A DNA stretch of 64,000 bases, taken from NCBI GenBank assembly GCA_026545225.1, contig CM048845.1:34333001-34397000 (forward strand), given 5' to 3'. Each line of letters begins with the position of its first letter. Position 1 is the stretch's first letter. Positions 38,511 through 50,341 of this stretch are shown here, one piece after another. The notes under the pieces were generated by a model, which saw only the letters and a list, made by a program, of their open reading frames with translations, was not told the DNA's origin and did no database searches. Origin of the DNA: Cornus controversa (taxonomy: Eukaryota > Streptophyta > Magnoliopsida > Cornales > Cornaceae). A program made the translations under genes and the position numbers.

Positions 38511-40299
38511 TTTATCTATTCGGATTTTCTGCTTTACTTTCTGTTATTTTTCTTTCTTTGCTTTTTGATAGGCCATGTTGGCCATGTTAGTTTTTGTGTA
38601 TTCCAACTACATGTACACTTTGTACTGAAACTCATTTTCCCATATATGGAATACAGTTGTCCTTTCTTTTATAGCATGTGTTCTATTTACTGCCTTTATT
38701 TTTACTGTCTGCCAATATCTTTGCTCTCTATACTTTGACTATGTATGTAGTACCACTTGCCTAATTGTTATATGCGATTCAGTTGATGATTTCCATTTAT
38801 TACCGCCTGGTTTCAATTCCCAATACTGTTGAGATTGCTTCAACGTAGTATGGCGTTAATAAAGAAAGGTAGCCCCTTTGCATGCTATACGTTAGCGTGC
38901 CTGGATAGTCAATATCTTATCGCATAGACCTCTTAGTCAATTAGGAAACACCAAATCAGAGCCTTGGATGTGCAGTGATCTCGGCATTGTCCGCTTGTAC
39001 ATAAGTCTTTTATCATGTTCTTTTCATGTACTTTTTGTTCCATTTAATGCTCGTGGTATCCAGTTGGTGTTTTGTGCAGGTTTTTCTCATTTTTAGGATG
39101 ACCGCCCGTGTTGGAATGCCATTTTTGTCGCGTTCTGCAATCCCGGTAAATTCTTTCCTTGTTCTTCTTGTCCAAGCATTGAGGACAATGTTGCGTCTAA
39201 GTTTGGGGGTGCGGTATGCTATACCACTTGCATATGCATGCAATGTTCAGTCTTTGTGTTGATTGTCATTGTAGAGTAGTTTTTCTTTTTCTTGATATTT
39301 TTGCATGCTTGCTATGATGTCTTGCTTTTTAAAGGAAAATCATTCAAAAAAATGTCCGAGGTAAATGCAGCAGGTAGTTAAGAACTTTAACATTGTAAAT
39401 ACCCGCACTTTTGCAACCTATGTAATAGGTTAGAACGGTCTACATTTTTGTCCAAATATGAATACGTACGGTTCTTGCCCTAAATTTGTCATTAACCGCA
39501 CAAATTCGCACATGCATTTTTAATTATGGGGTATAAGTCTGATGGAGAATTTTGTAAATTTCTGTTTTTATTTGAACAGCTTAAAGAATGAGTTCTTCCA
39601 GTTGTTGAAAAAAAAAATAATAAAATAAATGCAATAAGACTTCTCACTCAATAAACCGGATCTCTATGCCTCATTAAGTATGGAGTATTCGAGTATAAGT
39701 GTGCAAGGTTGAGCAATAATAAGCGGGTGGCTTGTTTAAGCTCATCGCCTTATAAGCTCGGTTATTAAGTCCGAGGGGTGTTTCTTCACCTAATGTCCTA
39801 AAACCAATTGGTTTGGGAGTCATTGGCCCAATGCCGCTACATGGGCTTACAAGAAAGCAAAAAGAGCTAAGCATTGCACGGTCATCCGCACATGAGCATT
39901 CATGTATGTTTTGCGGTAATGAACAACAGTGTCGAGCTTTTTCAATGAGTTTTTCTTTTAAAAATAGATTTGTTCTTATTCTTCTCCAAATATGACAAAG
40001 CTACGCGTTAGAATTCATGTTCACTTTTTAAAGAGGATTTTGGGGTTGGAATCGGTATGTTTGTTCGGACAGGCCATTATGTGGGGACTGTCGTCTGTTT
40101 GTAGTTTGTGAAAGTCCATTTTTGCTAATGACCGCATAGTTCTATAATACTTGTTGCATTTGCCAAATGTGAAATGAATGGATAATCATCCTTTATCTAG
40201 TTGATGACTGAGCATGATTCAATTTTTGTATAAGATAATTAAATTCATTTTTGTAGCATTGCATTGCTAAGGGACTAGCAATGTGTAAGTTTGGGGGTG
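38511..40299 (+). mobile_element. Long 3' non-coding region and polypurine tracts of the Athila element
   Basis: No coding sequence. A first purine tract of aagtttgggggt type lies at about 39198-39212 and a second at 40286-40299, directly before the 3' LTR. The Athila copy at 51101-53906 has the same pair of tracts and about the same spacing. Short ORFs here overlap nothing recognisable. Confidence 0.8.
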
Positions 40300-41700
40300 T
40301 GATAAGTGTTTAATACCATGTATTTGAACCCTCTTTATTGCATATGTTAGTCCCGTTATTACGTTTACCGAGGTACGTTTACGGTATTTTTGTGTTTTTG
40401 ATGTATTGCAGGTGTTGTACCAAAAGGAGCAGTGTTTGAGGCCATTTGTAGTTGAAGAGCTGAATTCAGAAATAAAGCTAAGGCATCTCGATCAATTGAG
40501 ATGTTGATCTCAATCAATCGAGATCTCGATTTATCGAGACTTGATTTCGATTGATCGAAATCTCGATCAATCGAGATTCCAATTTCGATTGATCGAGATT
40601 CTGCAGACCCACTTGCCCACTTGCTCACCTGCTCTCCCACTTGCAACAAAATCCCCCTTTTTACACGACTTGGAGGGATTTTCTGACTTGAACATGACAC
40701 ATGGAGATATTATAGCTTTAGTTGGTATACATATTGATATATATATATACATGGTGGGCCCCAAGGATGAAAAGAGAGCCATAAAGCACAAAAGAAGCCA
40801 TTTTCCATCATATATCATATACACACTTAGAGACTTTCGGGAGAGAGGAAGAGGAAGCTGAACCAGACCTTGAAGCTTCATTTTCTCCATCAATGGAAGA
40901 GTGCAAGGCCGCCATGAGCAACTAACTTCTCTACTAGGGTGTGGGTGAAACCCCTAGCTATGTAAACTTGTTCATTTTTGTAGCATTATTTGGGATTTGT
41001 ATTTAAATGTTGATTATTTAGTCTAGTGACAATGTACACTTATACATTTCTTATATATATTCATTTGATGTTGATTTTATTCTTGTCTTAGAGTAGAATC
41101 TTTCATGTGAATGCACAACATTTGCATCTTCCACAAGAAATGCAAATGATGGCTAAGTAATGGTATTTAAATTGAATGTGTTATTCTTGCTTGTATAAAC
41201 CATGCCAAGATAAGGTAGTTTGGATGCATTTAGGTTCACTTAGAGAGTAGGGTAATTAGTTAGGTTGAAGAACTATGCTTGTTGAAGATGGATTATGATA
41301 GGTTTGCACACACATTAATCTTTTGATATGTTATTGAGGTCACAAGCCTAATGACATTGTTAGACATTTAATTTATAAATCCCAAGCTTGCTACACTTAT
41401 GGACATGTGAATGGTTACTGGTGAAAACCACCCCTAGTTCTCTCTCCCAACTTTTAACTCTTTAAATTTATTGTTATTACATTCCATGCAATAGTTTTAG
41501 ACCAAAATTCAAAACCTTGTTTTTAGAATTAAAGTGGAATTAATCTTTCTTCAAGACAATTAATAAGTAGTCCTCGTGGGATCGATACCCTCTATATAGA
41601 ACCGTATCTACAAATATTCGTGCTCTTGCGAGTGGTTAAAATATATTTTTAAAAAGGGCAAAAATAAGCTTACAATTATAATTCAAGTTTAGCCACATCA
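40300..41700 (+). repeat. 3' LTR of the large Athila element
   Basis: It starts TGATAAGTGTTTAATACC and ends gtttagccacatca, collinear with the 5' LTR at 27442. Its palindrome array at 40484-40605 has about one more unit than the 5' copy. Confidence 0.93.
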
Positions 41701-42186
41701 AAATTCCCTTTTGTAAAGGAATTCCGTACCCTCTCCTAACTGTTGGGCTGCTCCATAGGTAATGGAACCTGTGCCATCTGCTGTGGCTGCTGATTCTGAA
41801 GAGCAGTCGCCACTCCGGCAGCTACAACCTGAGCGATAATGGTTACCAAGTCGGGAGGAATCTCTGCATCTCCACCCTGAGCATGACCCTGACCTTGAAT
41901 ATCATGCACGTTCCTCCTTCTATGGGGTGGCATCTGAAGAGGAAACATAAAAGACATCAATACCTCTGGGGATAGATTAGAACACAATGAACTCTATATT
42001 TAGAAATCTATTTATTAGAATATGCAACGCGGAAGATAACCAATGACGGACCCTACAGACCCGAGGATACTTAAACCTGGAATGCTTTGATACCAAATGA
42101 AATACCCCCAGAAAATTTTGCGTTGCGGAAGCGTGGTGGGCCCATAATGCACAGGTCCCAGGATCGAAACCTGGCTCTGATACCAC
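41701..42186 (-). mobile_element. Gag-only Gypsy element: leader and N-terminal gag part
   Basis: On the minus strand a primer-binding site TGGTATCAGAGCC (42185-42173) follows the LTR end at 42187. Gag begins MPPHRRRNVHDIQGQGH near 41930 and continues to about 41736 with a Gln-rich stretch (LQNQQPQQMAQ). This is a typical chromovirus gag start. A second LTR-end/primer-site-like motif lies in the leader at 42087-42112. The Athila element abuts at 41700. Confidence 0.8.
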
Positions 42187-43196
42187 TGTCATACCCCGGA
42201 TTTTAGAAGAGAAATCCGGGATATGAAAAACAAATATAAACAAAATTAAAATAAAAGGAAGAAAGGGAAATCTAAAGTCTCCAAACAGTCCCTTTATACA
42301 TAAAGTCCTGTATAAATGCTATTACATTGGAAGATAATATTAAATATATTTCTTCCATACAAATTCTCAAAAATATACAATATTTCAAAAACTAGACAAA
42401 AGTGAATTTTAATGGTCCCACACTGCTACCTCTTCGACCGGTACTACCAAGTTCTGTAAATTGTCCCCATGTCAGCAACCTAACCTGCAAAGTCTGGGAG
42501 GGGGTGAGCTCAAAGCTCAACAAGGATATGCTAAACAATCTTTCATTGCCGCAGCAAGTTGACTTTTGCGTCATAATCTCAAAATAATTTAATGTATATA
42601 TAAATAAGTAAATACCATCCAATATTACAATTTAATCCTAGAACATTTAACATTCAATGAATTTAAATTGACAAAAACATATCGGCAAGTACAAGCAACC
42701 ATATACAATTTGTGCACATAACCTGACATAATATAAATGCACCAATTATACATCAACAAGTACAAATAACAATTACCATTGTGTACATAAAATGACTTAA
42801 TTTAAATGCACAATTTAGTCAATGAGCACATTTAATTGTACAAAAAAGTTAACTAACACACACATGCACATTAACAAATAATGCACATAAAATAATACAC
42901 CAATTGCACTGAAGTATTAAAACACGTGAATAAATTACAACATAATCACCTTTATCAACCATGATTTAAATTGCAAAAACATAATTTCAAATAAAGCAAT
43001 TTAAATTCCCATGTCCATAGTCATCACGTAAATAAATTATAACACAAACACCCTTATCAACCACGATTTAAATTGCAAAACATAATTTCAAATAAAGTAA
43101 TTTAAATCACCATGTCCCTAGTCATCAATATATATATATATATATATATTTATTTATATATATATATATATATATTCGTACACATATATATATATG
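42187..43196 (-). repeat. LTR piece (5' LTR in its sense) of the gag-only Gypsy element
   Basis: The plus strand begins TGTCATACCCCGG, and the sequence follows the solo LTR at 3198 for about 900 bp, including the AT microsatellite. It ends at the TRIM at 43197, and the rest of the LTR is not found beyond it. It shows little similarity to the LTR at 23226-26552, so the two ends of this element may come from different family members. Confidence 0.75.
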
Positions 43197-43744
43197 GTGT
43201 GAGTGGGCGGGTGCGAAGACAGACACTGGGCTGAGCTACCACACTGACAGGGTATAGGGTACTTAATCCCACATCGCCTGGGTGTGGAGAAGGGAATGTG
43301 CTTATATGTAGTATGTTCTCTTCAAATGGTATGAGACCTTTTAGGGTAAAACCCAAGAGCAAAACCGTGTGGGCTTAGGCCCAAAGTGGACAATATCATA
43401 CCATGTGTTAGAGCAGGGTATTACAGTTGGTATCAGAGCCTGAACCCAGCCAGAAGTGTGCCGACGAGGACGTCGGGCCTCGTAGGGGGGTGGATTATAG
43501 TAACCCTTATGGACGGGTGTGAGTGGGCGGGTGCGAAAACAAACACTGGGCTGAAGTACCACACTGACAGGGTACAAGGTGCTCAATCCCACATCGGGTG
43601 GGTGTGAAAAAGGGGATGTGCTTATATGTAATATGTTCTCTTCAAATGGAATGAGGCCTTTTGGGGTAAAATCCAAGAGCAAAATCGTGCGGGCCTAGCC
43701 CAAAGCGGACAATATCATACCATGTGTTGGAGCGGGGTATTACA
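43197..43744 (+). mobile_element. TRIM element, plus orientation
   Basis: LTR copies lie at 43197-43425 (incomplete) and 43496-43744. The 70-bp interior carries the initiator-Met primer-binding site GGTATCAGAGCC (43429-43440) and the polypurine tract TAGGGGGGTGGA. The family is the same as at 22622-23225, in the opposite orientation. LTRs contain the 'aatcccacatcg' motif often seen in plant TRIM and Gypsy LTRs. Non-coding throughout. Confidence 0.9.
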
Positions 43745-45602
43745 CATGATAGGACATATGATGAATTTAAATAACCCAATATTCTAGTCCTCGGGCTATA
43801 ACTAGGAAAATACCTACGACCACGCACAGTCCTGGAACATCCTCTGGCTAAGCAATCATGAAGGCACGACCTAGTTCCCTTAGTATACCAACACATACTC
43901 AAGCTATGCAACTTAATATACTTGCATAAATCATCGTTATAACTCATAAGTTAGAGATCACGGATATACCTTAATCACTGTAGACTAGTCCTTTGATACC
44001 TGGACTACTATCCTGAATTACTATGAAAGCTCCTTATACTTGCTCGCAAAGCCCGAGCAGACTGAATTGGAGGGGGTGGCGGCATTGCAACTAAGTCGAG
44101 TTGACCTGCCAAAAATTGGTTGGTTCGATTGAGAGAGCTCGTCCCACTCCATACACCCTGTCCTTGAGGACAATTCACTTTTCTATGACCAGTCTGATGA
44201 CAAAGGTAACAAGTTTGTCCATCTGCTAGTGCCAAATGTATGTTGGGACACTCAAACCTATAGTGACCCGATTGTTGACAATGATGACACACTCTCCTTG
44301 ACCCGATTGATCGTACAGACATGGAAGTCTTAGGAACTGAATATGTCATCTGCTGTCCCACTGATCCTACTGATTGATAAGGACCACTTTTGTGTTTCTT
44401 CTTTGGCTGACTCTTAGAAGAATCACGCCTCTCCTCATCCTGTATCCTCTGATTGTCATTACCAAGCTCTTCTACTATTAGTATTTTCTCTACCACTGTA
44501 GGATAGCTTGTTAATCCCAGAATTCCAACTTTATCTCACAAATAAGGTCGAAGACCTCTTATGAACTGTTTGACTTTTAGCTCTTCCATTGGAATCATAT
44601 CTTTCACAAATCGAGCCAAAGAAGTAAATTTGGTCTCATACTCCGTTACTGTCATTGCTTCTTGAGTCAAGTTGAAGAACTCTCTCCTCATACTGTCCTT
44701 CACCATTACTGGGAAGTATTTCTCGAAGAATAATGCTTCAAATGTATTCCAATCTATCACCTCAATGTCATGACAGTTCTTAATGGACTTCCACCAACGC
44801 TTAGCCTCACCCTTAAGGTAATGGGCGGCCACTTTTACCTTCAAGTTCTCCTCTACCTCAAGTGCGGTAAGGAGTTCAACCATCATATCTATCCAATTCT
44901 CAGCCACTATAGGGTCAGACCCTCTTGTGTACAATGGTGGATTATGCTTCCTAACATACCCGAATGTCAACATCATCCTGCTAGGAGCTTCTCCAGGTCG
45001 AGCCTGAGTCTCCTCTTATGCTTCCTTAGCAATTTGCCGCATAGTCGCAACCATGTCATGCATAACTTGTTTTCCACTCATAGGGACAGTATATTCCCTT
45101 TCACAAACTCTCCATGGTGGCATCTTGCTATATAGACAACAAAAAGACACTTAAGTCCCAAGCCAAATCATCCAAAATCTTATGCTCATTCTAAACATGT
45201 AAGCATCAAATCATATTTCACACGTCAACGCAAAAGTTGTATATCCAATACAAAACCTCAAGTCAAAATCCTTGACCTCAAATAAACACACATTCAAATT
45301 CACACCCTTTACCCAAGGTAATCAAACAAGTCATAGGTCAACAAACAATTCTAGTCTAACACACGATAGGACTTCACCCTTCATCTTTGGGTTTTCGAAC
45401 CTAATGCTCAGATCATCAAACCCCTTCCAAACTTCAAAACGTAGTTTGGCCTTTTCCCATCATCCTTAGGTATTTAAACCCGGTTAAGCTCTGATACCAT
45501 GTTGTTGGTATCAAATACTTGATCTATCATTCTCAACTTATATGTGATATAACTGTCACCCATGGTCCCTAGGTATTCTAACCTAATGCTCTGATACCAT
45601 GT
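43745..45602 (-). mobile_element. Tekay-like chromovirus: leader, gag and downstream part
   Basis: On the minus strand the primer-binding site TGGTATCAGAGC is at 45599-45588. Gag runs from about 45125 to 44008: the retrotransposon gag domain (RWWKSIKNCHDIEVIDWNTF, EYETKFTSLARFVKD, about 44830-44600) followed by two CCHC knuckles (CHHCQQSGHYRFEC near 44290; CYLCHQTGHRKVNC near 44220). 43745-44007 shows no clear coding. Pol is absent before the TRIM. The copy is broken in a few places. With the LTR at 45603 it forms the 5' end of the outermost element of the nest. Confidence 0.85.
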
Positions 45603-45771
45603 TGTCACGTCCCGATTTTCGTTCTCCAAAAATCAAGGGTGATTGGATTGTCACATCACCATCTCGTCTTTCAAATCTCACTGTGGTACCATACTTTGAT
45701 ACCAAGTTGTCACCCCCCAATTTCTGTTCCCTAGGAACCGAGGGTGAATAGTGTTTCCACATCACCATCTG
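45603..45771 (-). repeat. LTR end of the outermost chromovirus element
   Basis: It starts TGTCACGTCCCG next to the primer-binding site and contains a second LTR end (TGTCACCCCCC, 45709) about 105 bp further, with a primer-site-like motif between (45693-45704). The 3' LTR at 14410 has the same doubled structure. Similarity ends near 45771, so most of the LTR is not here. Confidence 0.8.
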
Positions 45772-46246
45772 AGACCCATATTTGGCCCAAGCCCGCTATT
45801 AGAATGATGATACCTACCACATAATTTCAAATGTTAAAGACTCTAAAATAAAATTATGTTCTGCCCAACTTCAATATAGAATTACCGTAATGTCCTTACT
45901 CAGGGATGGCTTCACACTTGTACGAAAGAGAAAGGTAATGGTCTAATTTGGCTGGTGAATTCTATCCCAAAAGCTAATCAAGGTAAAGCTTTGTGTGTGT
46001 GTGTGTGTGTTTTTTTTTTCCTTCCCTTGCTTCTTTATTATGTGTGTGTTTTCCTTCCTATGCTTCTATATTGTGGGTGGTTTTATTGTCATCCAGAAAT
46101 TTAGGAGCTTTCTATGACCAATTTAGATGAAATTCTTTTTTATTTGTTCCCATGAATATTGATAAGTGAGGCTGATTGTTGGTTCCATGACAAAATTTTA
46201 GATTTTTAAGTTTGGAATGTGGATTTGAGTTTTAGAGTGGTCATTT
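45772..46246. other. Unassigned sequence with a GT microsatellite
   Basis: No reading frame or repeat ends were recognised. (GT)n at 45992-46010 is followed by a T tract. Confidence 0.6.
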
Positions 46247-46844
46247 TATATAAAGGATAAGTACCAGTTACACTCTCTCAGTTTAGGCAATATCTCGACT
46301 AGACCCCATGTTTCATTATTCTAGATCACATCTCTTGAATTTTGGATTCACGTATCAATTCTTCCCTCCGTTAGTGTGACGTCAAAAGACAAACAAAATT
46401 TACTGACGTTAGGAACAAAAAAATGTAGAAATAGTCATTTTCCCCTTCTCATGCATGAAATGACATTTTTGACCTCATTAAGCAATGCACAACTACAAAA
46501 GTACCCTTGACTTATGTAAACAAATGTACAACAATGCCCCTCACTTTCATTCTTTCTCCTTTGGCTAAGAGAATACATGCAAGTTGGGCATATAGTATTG
46601 TGTATGTATATATAGAATCAGAATTAAGTTTTCTTCATAAAGAATGCACGAAAACCTAAAAGTTAGATTCTTCACATATATGGGTCTATCGTGTGGATAT
46701 ATTGTTTAAAGGTTGTCAACTTAATAATATTTGTGCTATGATGCTTCAAGAACCATAAAACCATGAAGTATTAAACTTCATGATACATACACATTGATTA
46801 CTATATTATTTAAACTAAGTGTAAATGATATTTATTCTTATATA
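46247..46844. mobile_element. MITE-like element with about 28-bp terminal inverted repeats
   Basis: Left end TATATAAAGGATAAGTACCA (46247 on) and the inverted right end (46844-46817) agree at about 20 of 28 positions. The interior is non-coding and AT-rich, with a ccgttagtgtgacgtc segment. The same right terminus occurs at about 57853. Superfamily not determined; no clear target duplication. Confidence 0.5.
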
Positions 46845-47040
46845 AATAATAATAAAGATAATGCGAAAAGTGCTAGTTAAAAGATTGACATTTAATTTCA
46901 CGACACATTGAGAATAATTTGAGGCTAAATGAGGAGAGAATATATTATATATATAGTCCATCATGCACACTAGCAAGTGGTCACCAAATATGGCTTGACC
47001 AGTACTAGACTCAGATTTTGGGTAGTCCAGTAGTATGTCA
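46817..47040. repeat. Duplicated block, copy 1 (upstream of LINE 1)
   Basis: About 220 bp are shared with 57853-58075, including gataatgcgaaaagtgc, atttcacgacacattgagaa, atatatagtccatcatgcac and ctcagattttgggtagtcca. By eye they are about 85-90% alike with small indels. It lies directly upstream of an L1 fragment, as does the second copy. Confidence 0.85.
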
Positions 47041-47060
47041 AATTAAAGGCTTCACAACCT

Positions 47061-48560
47061 ACAAGCTCAAGTAGAGTCTCTCAAATAAAATTGCAAGAAT
47101 TTTGATCGTCAGAAGATCCTTAGAATTGAAAGAGAGCTGGGAGAGCCGTGGAGAAACGAGGAAATTTTCTGGAAATAGAAATCCAGAATTCTTGGTTGAT
47201 CTTAGGAGATAAAAATCTAGCATTCTTCCATCGCAAGACCATGATTCAGAGGAGAAAAAAATGATATATCCAGCATCGAAGACAACAGGGGGCAGTGGCT
47301 GGACACAAAAGAGGGAGTGAGAGGAGTTGCAGACAACTTCTTTAAGAATGTGTTTACTTCCTCTTCCCATGACATCAACTCGGATCTTTGGCAAGTTATT
47401 CCAATTATTACAGACGATATGAACAAGGAATTGACCAAGATGGGATCGGAAGGAGAACTCAGTTCTGCATTATCTTCCATGGGGCTTTTTAAAGCATCCG
47501 AGCTGGATGGGATGTTCTTAAGCAGTACTTGTTGCATGGTTTCAACTTTTTCATTGCATCTGGGCATATGCTTCGCAGTTTGAATCATATAAATTTAGTG
47601 CTCATCCCAAAACTTAAGCACCCTACGATTTACGAAGATGTTGCAATTTCAGCCCATAATTTACAAAATTTATTCCCAGGCTTTTGCAAACCGTTAACTG
47701 TCTCAGATCATTGATGCAGTCCCTCATCTCTAACCATCAAACAGCTTCCATCCCGAACAGAGTCATCCACAAAAACATTCTGCTAGTCCACGAGTTGGTG
47801 GATGACGCCATTCTCTTATGTAAATTCGAGGAAGAAGAGGTCTTTACTAAGAATCCTAGCCGGTCTCTCCACTATTTCGCTTCAATGCTACAAAATCCCC
47901 TTTTCAATAGCAAAAGCTATAACGAGTAATTTACGAAACACAAGTAATTGGGTCAAGTGAGACACCATTTGTGATTCGAAAAAAATAGGAGGTCTATATT
48001 TAACCTCTCAGAGATAGATATGCTCAACCAGCACTTCAACCCCTCAGAGACTCTTCTCTCATTCATCAGATTCCTCTCGGAGAAAGGTGTGGGAGGAATC
48101 GTTTCATCTGGGCTCCGTCCCGAATGGTATCTTCTTAGTCAAGACAGCTCGATCGTATGACTACTTCATCTGCTATCCCCCCAATCCCCTTCGTCAAGTC
48201 ATGTTCAATAGCGTAATGGGTTGTGGAAAGAATTATATTATGGAGTATCCAAGCTCCTCTTTTTTTTCTTTGGCAATGCTGTCATGATATGATTGTATCC
48301 CATCCCTCTCAAACTTTCCTTCTACAAGTGTACTCCCATTTTTGCAGTATCGATGTGGAAACCATGGCCCATATGTCGTTCACTTGTTCTTTTTCTAGGG
48401 CTATCTGGAAGTATTCCCCTCCTTGGTTCACACTCGCACCCTTCACATCCAGTAAAGTGGACTGCCCATTCCCAAGGACATGTAAAGCTTAATTTTGATG
48501 CCTCTCTCTTTCAGTGGGCTCCAAAGAGTGTGGGTGGTCTTGTTTTTTAAATCGATTTAG
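47061..48560 (+). mobile_element. Degenerate plant L1 LINE: RT, reverse-transcriptase zinc-binding and RNase H parts
   Basis: Frames in order: pre-RT linker (RRNEEIFWKQKS-like, about 47150), AFFHRKTMIQRRKND at about 47225, RT start (SSALSSMGLFKASELDG, about 47460), a later RT piece (SLISNHQTASIPNRVIHKNI, about 47720), a zf-RVT region (IQAPLFFLWQCCHDMI and ETMAHMSFTCSFSRAIWK, about 48250-48410) and the start of an RNase H domain (GHVKLNFDASL, about 48476). The order matches plant L1 elements with RNase H. The copy has many stops, frameshifts and internal deletions: the YADD-type RT core is reduced to about 47790-47830 (VDDAILLCKFEEEE). It has no function now. Confidence 0.85.
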
Positions 48561-50225
48561 GCCTTTCTGACTCGGCCGCTTCGGAGAGTAACCACCGGCA
48601 CAGTTCAGCAAAGCATGCTTCCCATCCTCAAAGAGGAGTAGAGGGGTTTGAGCCACCGCTACATATACTAATTTTTTTTTGTGAAAATTTTCAATTTCCA
48701 TATAGTTACTTTTTATATTATATTTTTAGATTAATAAGGGTGTTCAAAACTTTGCCGTGAGTAATCATTAACTATACTGGACTTGAAGTTTTTAAATCTG
48801 ATCAAAAATATTTATTAAAGGTAGATGAAACCATCAATGAAATATATTATGGGATAGTTTAATTGTTAGTCATACTCAATATTTTTCAAATAAAATGAAA
48901 AAAACATATACGCTTAACATTTCAACTATACAGCTCAATAGTTTTAAGCAATATATATGATTGAGTGTTCATCCACGCTGAATCTAAAAAGGAACACGGA
49001 AAAAGTAAAGCTAATGTATTACGGAGACACTACAAAATATTTATGCAACAGGGAAGAAAGTAAAGCCGATGTATTACAAAGACACAAAGAAATGAATCAA
49101 AACTTTTTTGTTTCGTTGGTGGGGAGAGGAGAAAATTAAAACACACTCACAACAGTTTTTTTTTTTTTTTTTTTCTGGGAATATTTACAATATACACTCC
49201 AATAATCAGTTTTTTTTTTTGAGGGGAATAGTAAAAACAGCTAAAGCCTCAGAAACGAGTCAAATTCATTATTTAGGTAAATTCATTGCATGATGTTACA
49301 TGAAGTAATTAGAATTTACAAAATGAAACCATATAATATTGAATAGGATGGCCTTGTGTACTAAAAGACTATCAAATTAAGTCCTTGGAGAATTAAAAGG
49401 AAATAGATCATTATCTAAAGAAATTTCGGTGGAATTTGGATGTCCAACTACAGTAAAAATGAAAAAAAAAAATTTGTAAGAACATGAATGAAGAAAAATT
49501 TTGAAAATTAGTAAGAGACACTAACACCAACTATAGAACACATGATATTCAAAATTAGTTACGAATGATGCAAAAAAGAATACATACAAACTTGCTAAAT
49601 TGATTCAGAGAGTTTTTTAATCATATCAAATGCATACAGAGTGAGGATGATGACGTAATTACAAAAAGTTGAAGATGTTTTGTTGAATCAAAATTAGGCT
49701 AAATTAAATCCCACTTCAACTATCATTTTGTGGCAAAATACCTCTTGAACTATAATTCAATCAACAAACTGCACCCCCAATGTCTAGTTTATCCGTACAG
49801 GCAACACTATAGTCCTCATGTTCAAGTCCAGACTGAACAAGGCTACAGAATTTGGACAAGCCAGAGCTTGCTACGGACTATCATGAGACTCAATAACTAT
49901 ACTTGAACTAGAGAATTGAAATTAATTTGTAAATACTAGACTTGAAGTTTTTCAATCTGATCAAAAGAATTTCTTTTACCATGACCATTCAGTGTGGATT
50001 GTGGACTTTCCTTTCAAAAACTTTAAATCGCACGAGGGATTTTAATTGAAGTTAGTCTTCAATGCTGCGTGGAAACAATCCTACTGAGAGTTGCTTCCTC
50101 ACATTAAGCTAAAAAGGTGGATGAAATCATCAATGAAATATATAATATAAGATACTTCTTCTGTTACTATTATAGTCAATATTTTCTAATAATACGAAAA
50201 AGAACACATTTGCATAACATTTAAC
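48561..50225. other. Non-coding AT-rich stretch with a diverged internal duplication
   Basis: 48780-48930 and 49935-50215 share blocks (acttgaagtttt, aatctgatcaaaa, catcaatgaaatata, gtcaatatttt). The second copy has about 130 bp extra in the middle. Poly-T tracts lie at 49157-49175 and 49210-49220. A short direct repeat (gtaaagc(t/c)(a/g)atgtattac) occurs at 49003 and 49059. No gene is seen. Confidence 0.6.
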
Positions 50226-50228
50226 TGT

Positions 50229-50341
50229 GAAGCATGATATGGATAAAGGACACGGATACAATATGACACGACACCAACACATCGATACGGCAAATTCTAA
50301 AAAATTAGGATACGGACACAGCGAGAATATGACACGACGAC
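50229..50341. repeat. GACACGG/GATACGG-rich repeat fragment
   Basis: Short related words (ggacacgg, atacaatatgacacgacacc, atacggc, atacggacacagcg, atgacacgacg) are packed into 110 bp. Dispersed plant repeats of this composition are known to me, but I cannot name the family. Confidence 0.5.

Larger units (their letters stand above)
27442..41700 (+). mobile_element. Nearly full-length Athila-lineage Ty3/Gypsy element (about 14.3 kb)
   Basis: The order of parts is 5' LTR 27442-28822, tRNA-Asp primer-binding site 28829-28846, gag about 30640-32240, protease-RT-RNase H-integrase about 32250-36150, an extra ORF 37282-38510, a long 3' non-coding region, polypurine tract 40286-40299 and 3' LTR 40300-41700. 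The lineage follows from the tRNA-Asp site, the gag type and the extra ORF after integrase. The two LTRs match closely: about 13 substitutions in the first 290 bp, mostly transitions, and fewer after that. This indicates a moderate age. All domains are present, but the coding region is broken in several places. A solo LTR of the same family sits in its leader. No clear 5-bp target duplication is seen at its borders. Confidence 0.93.
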
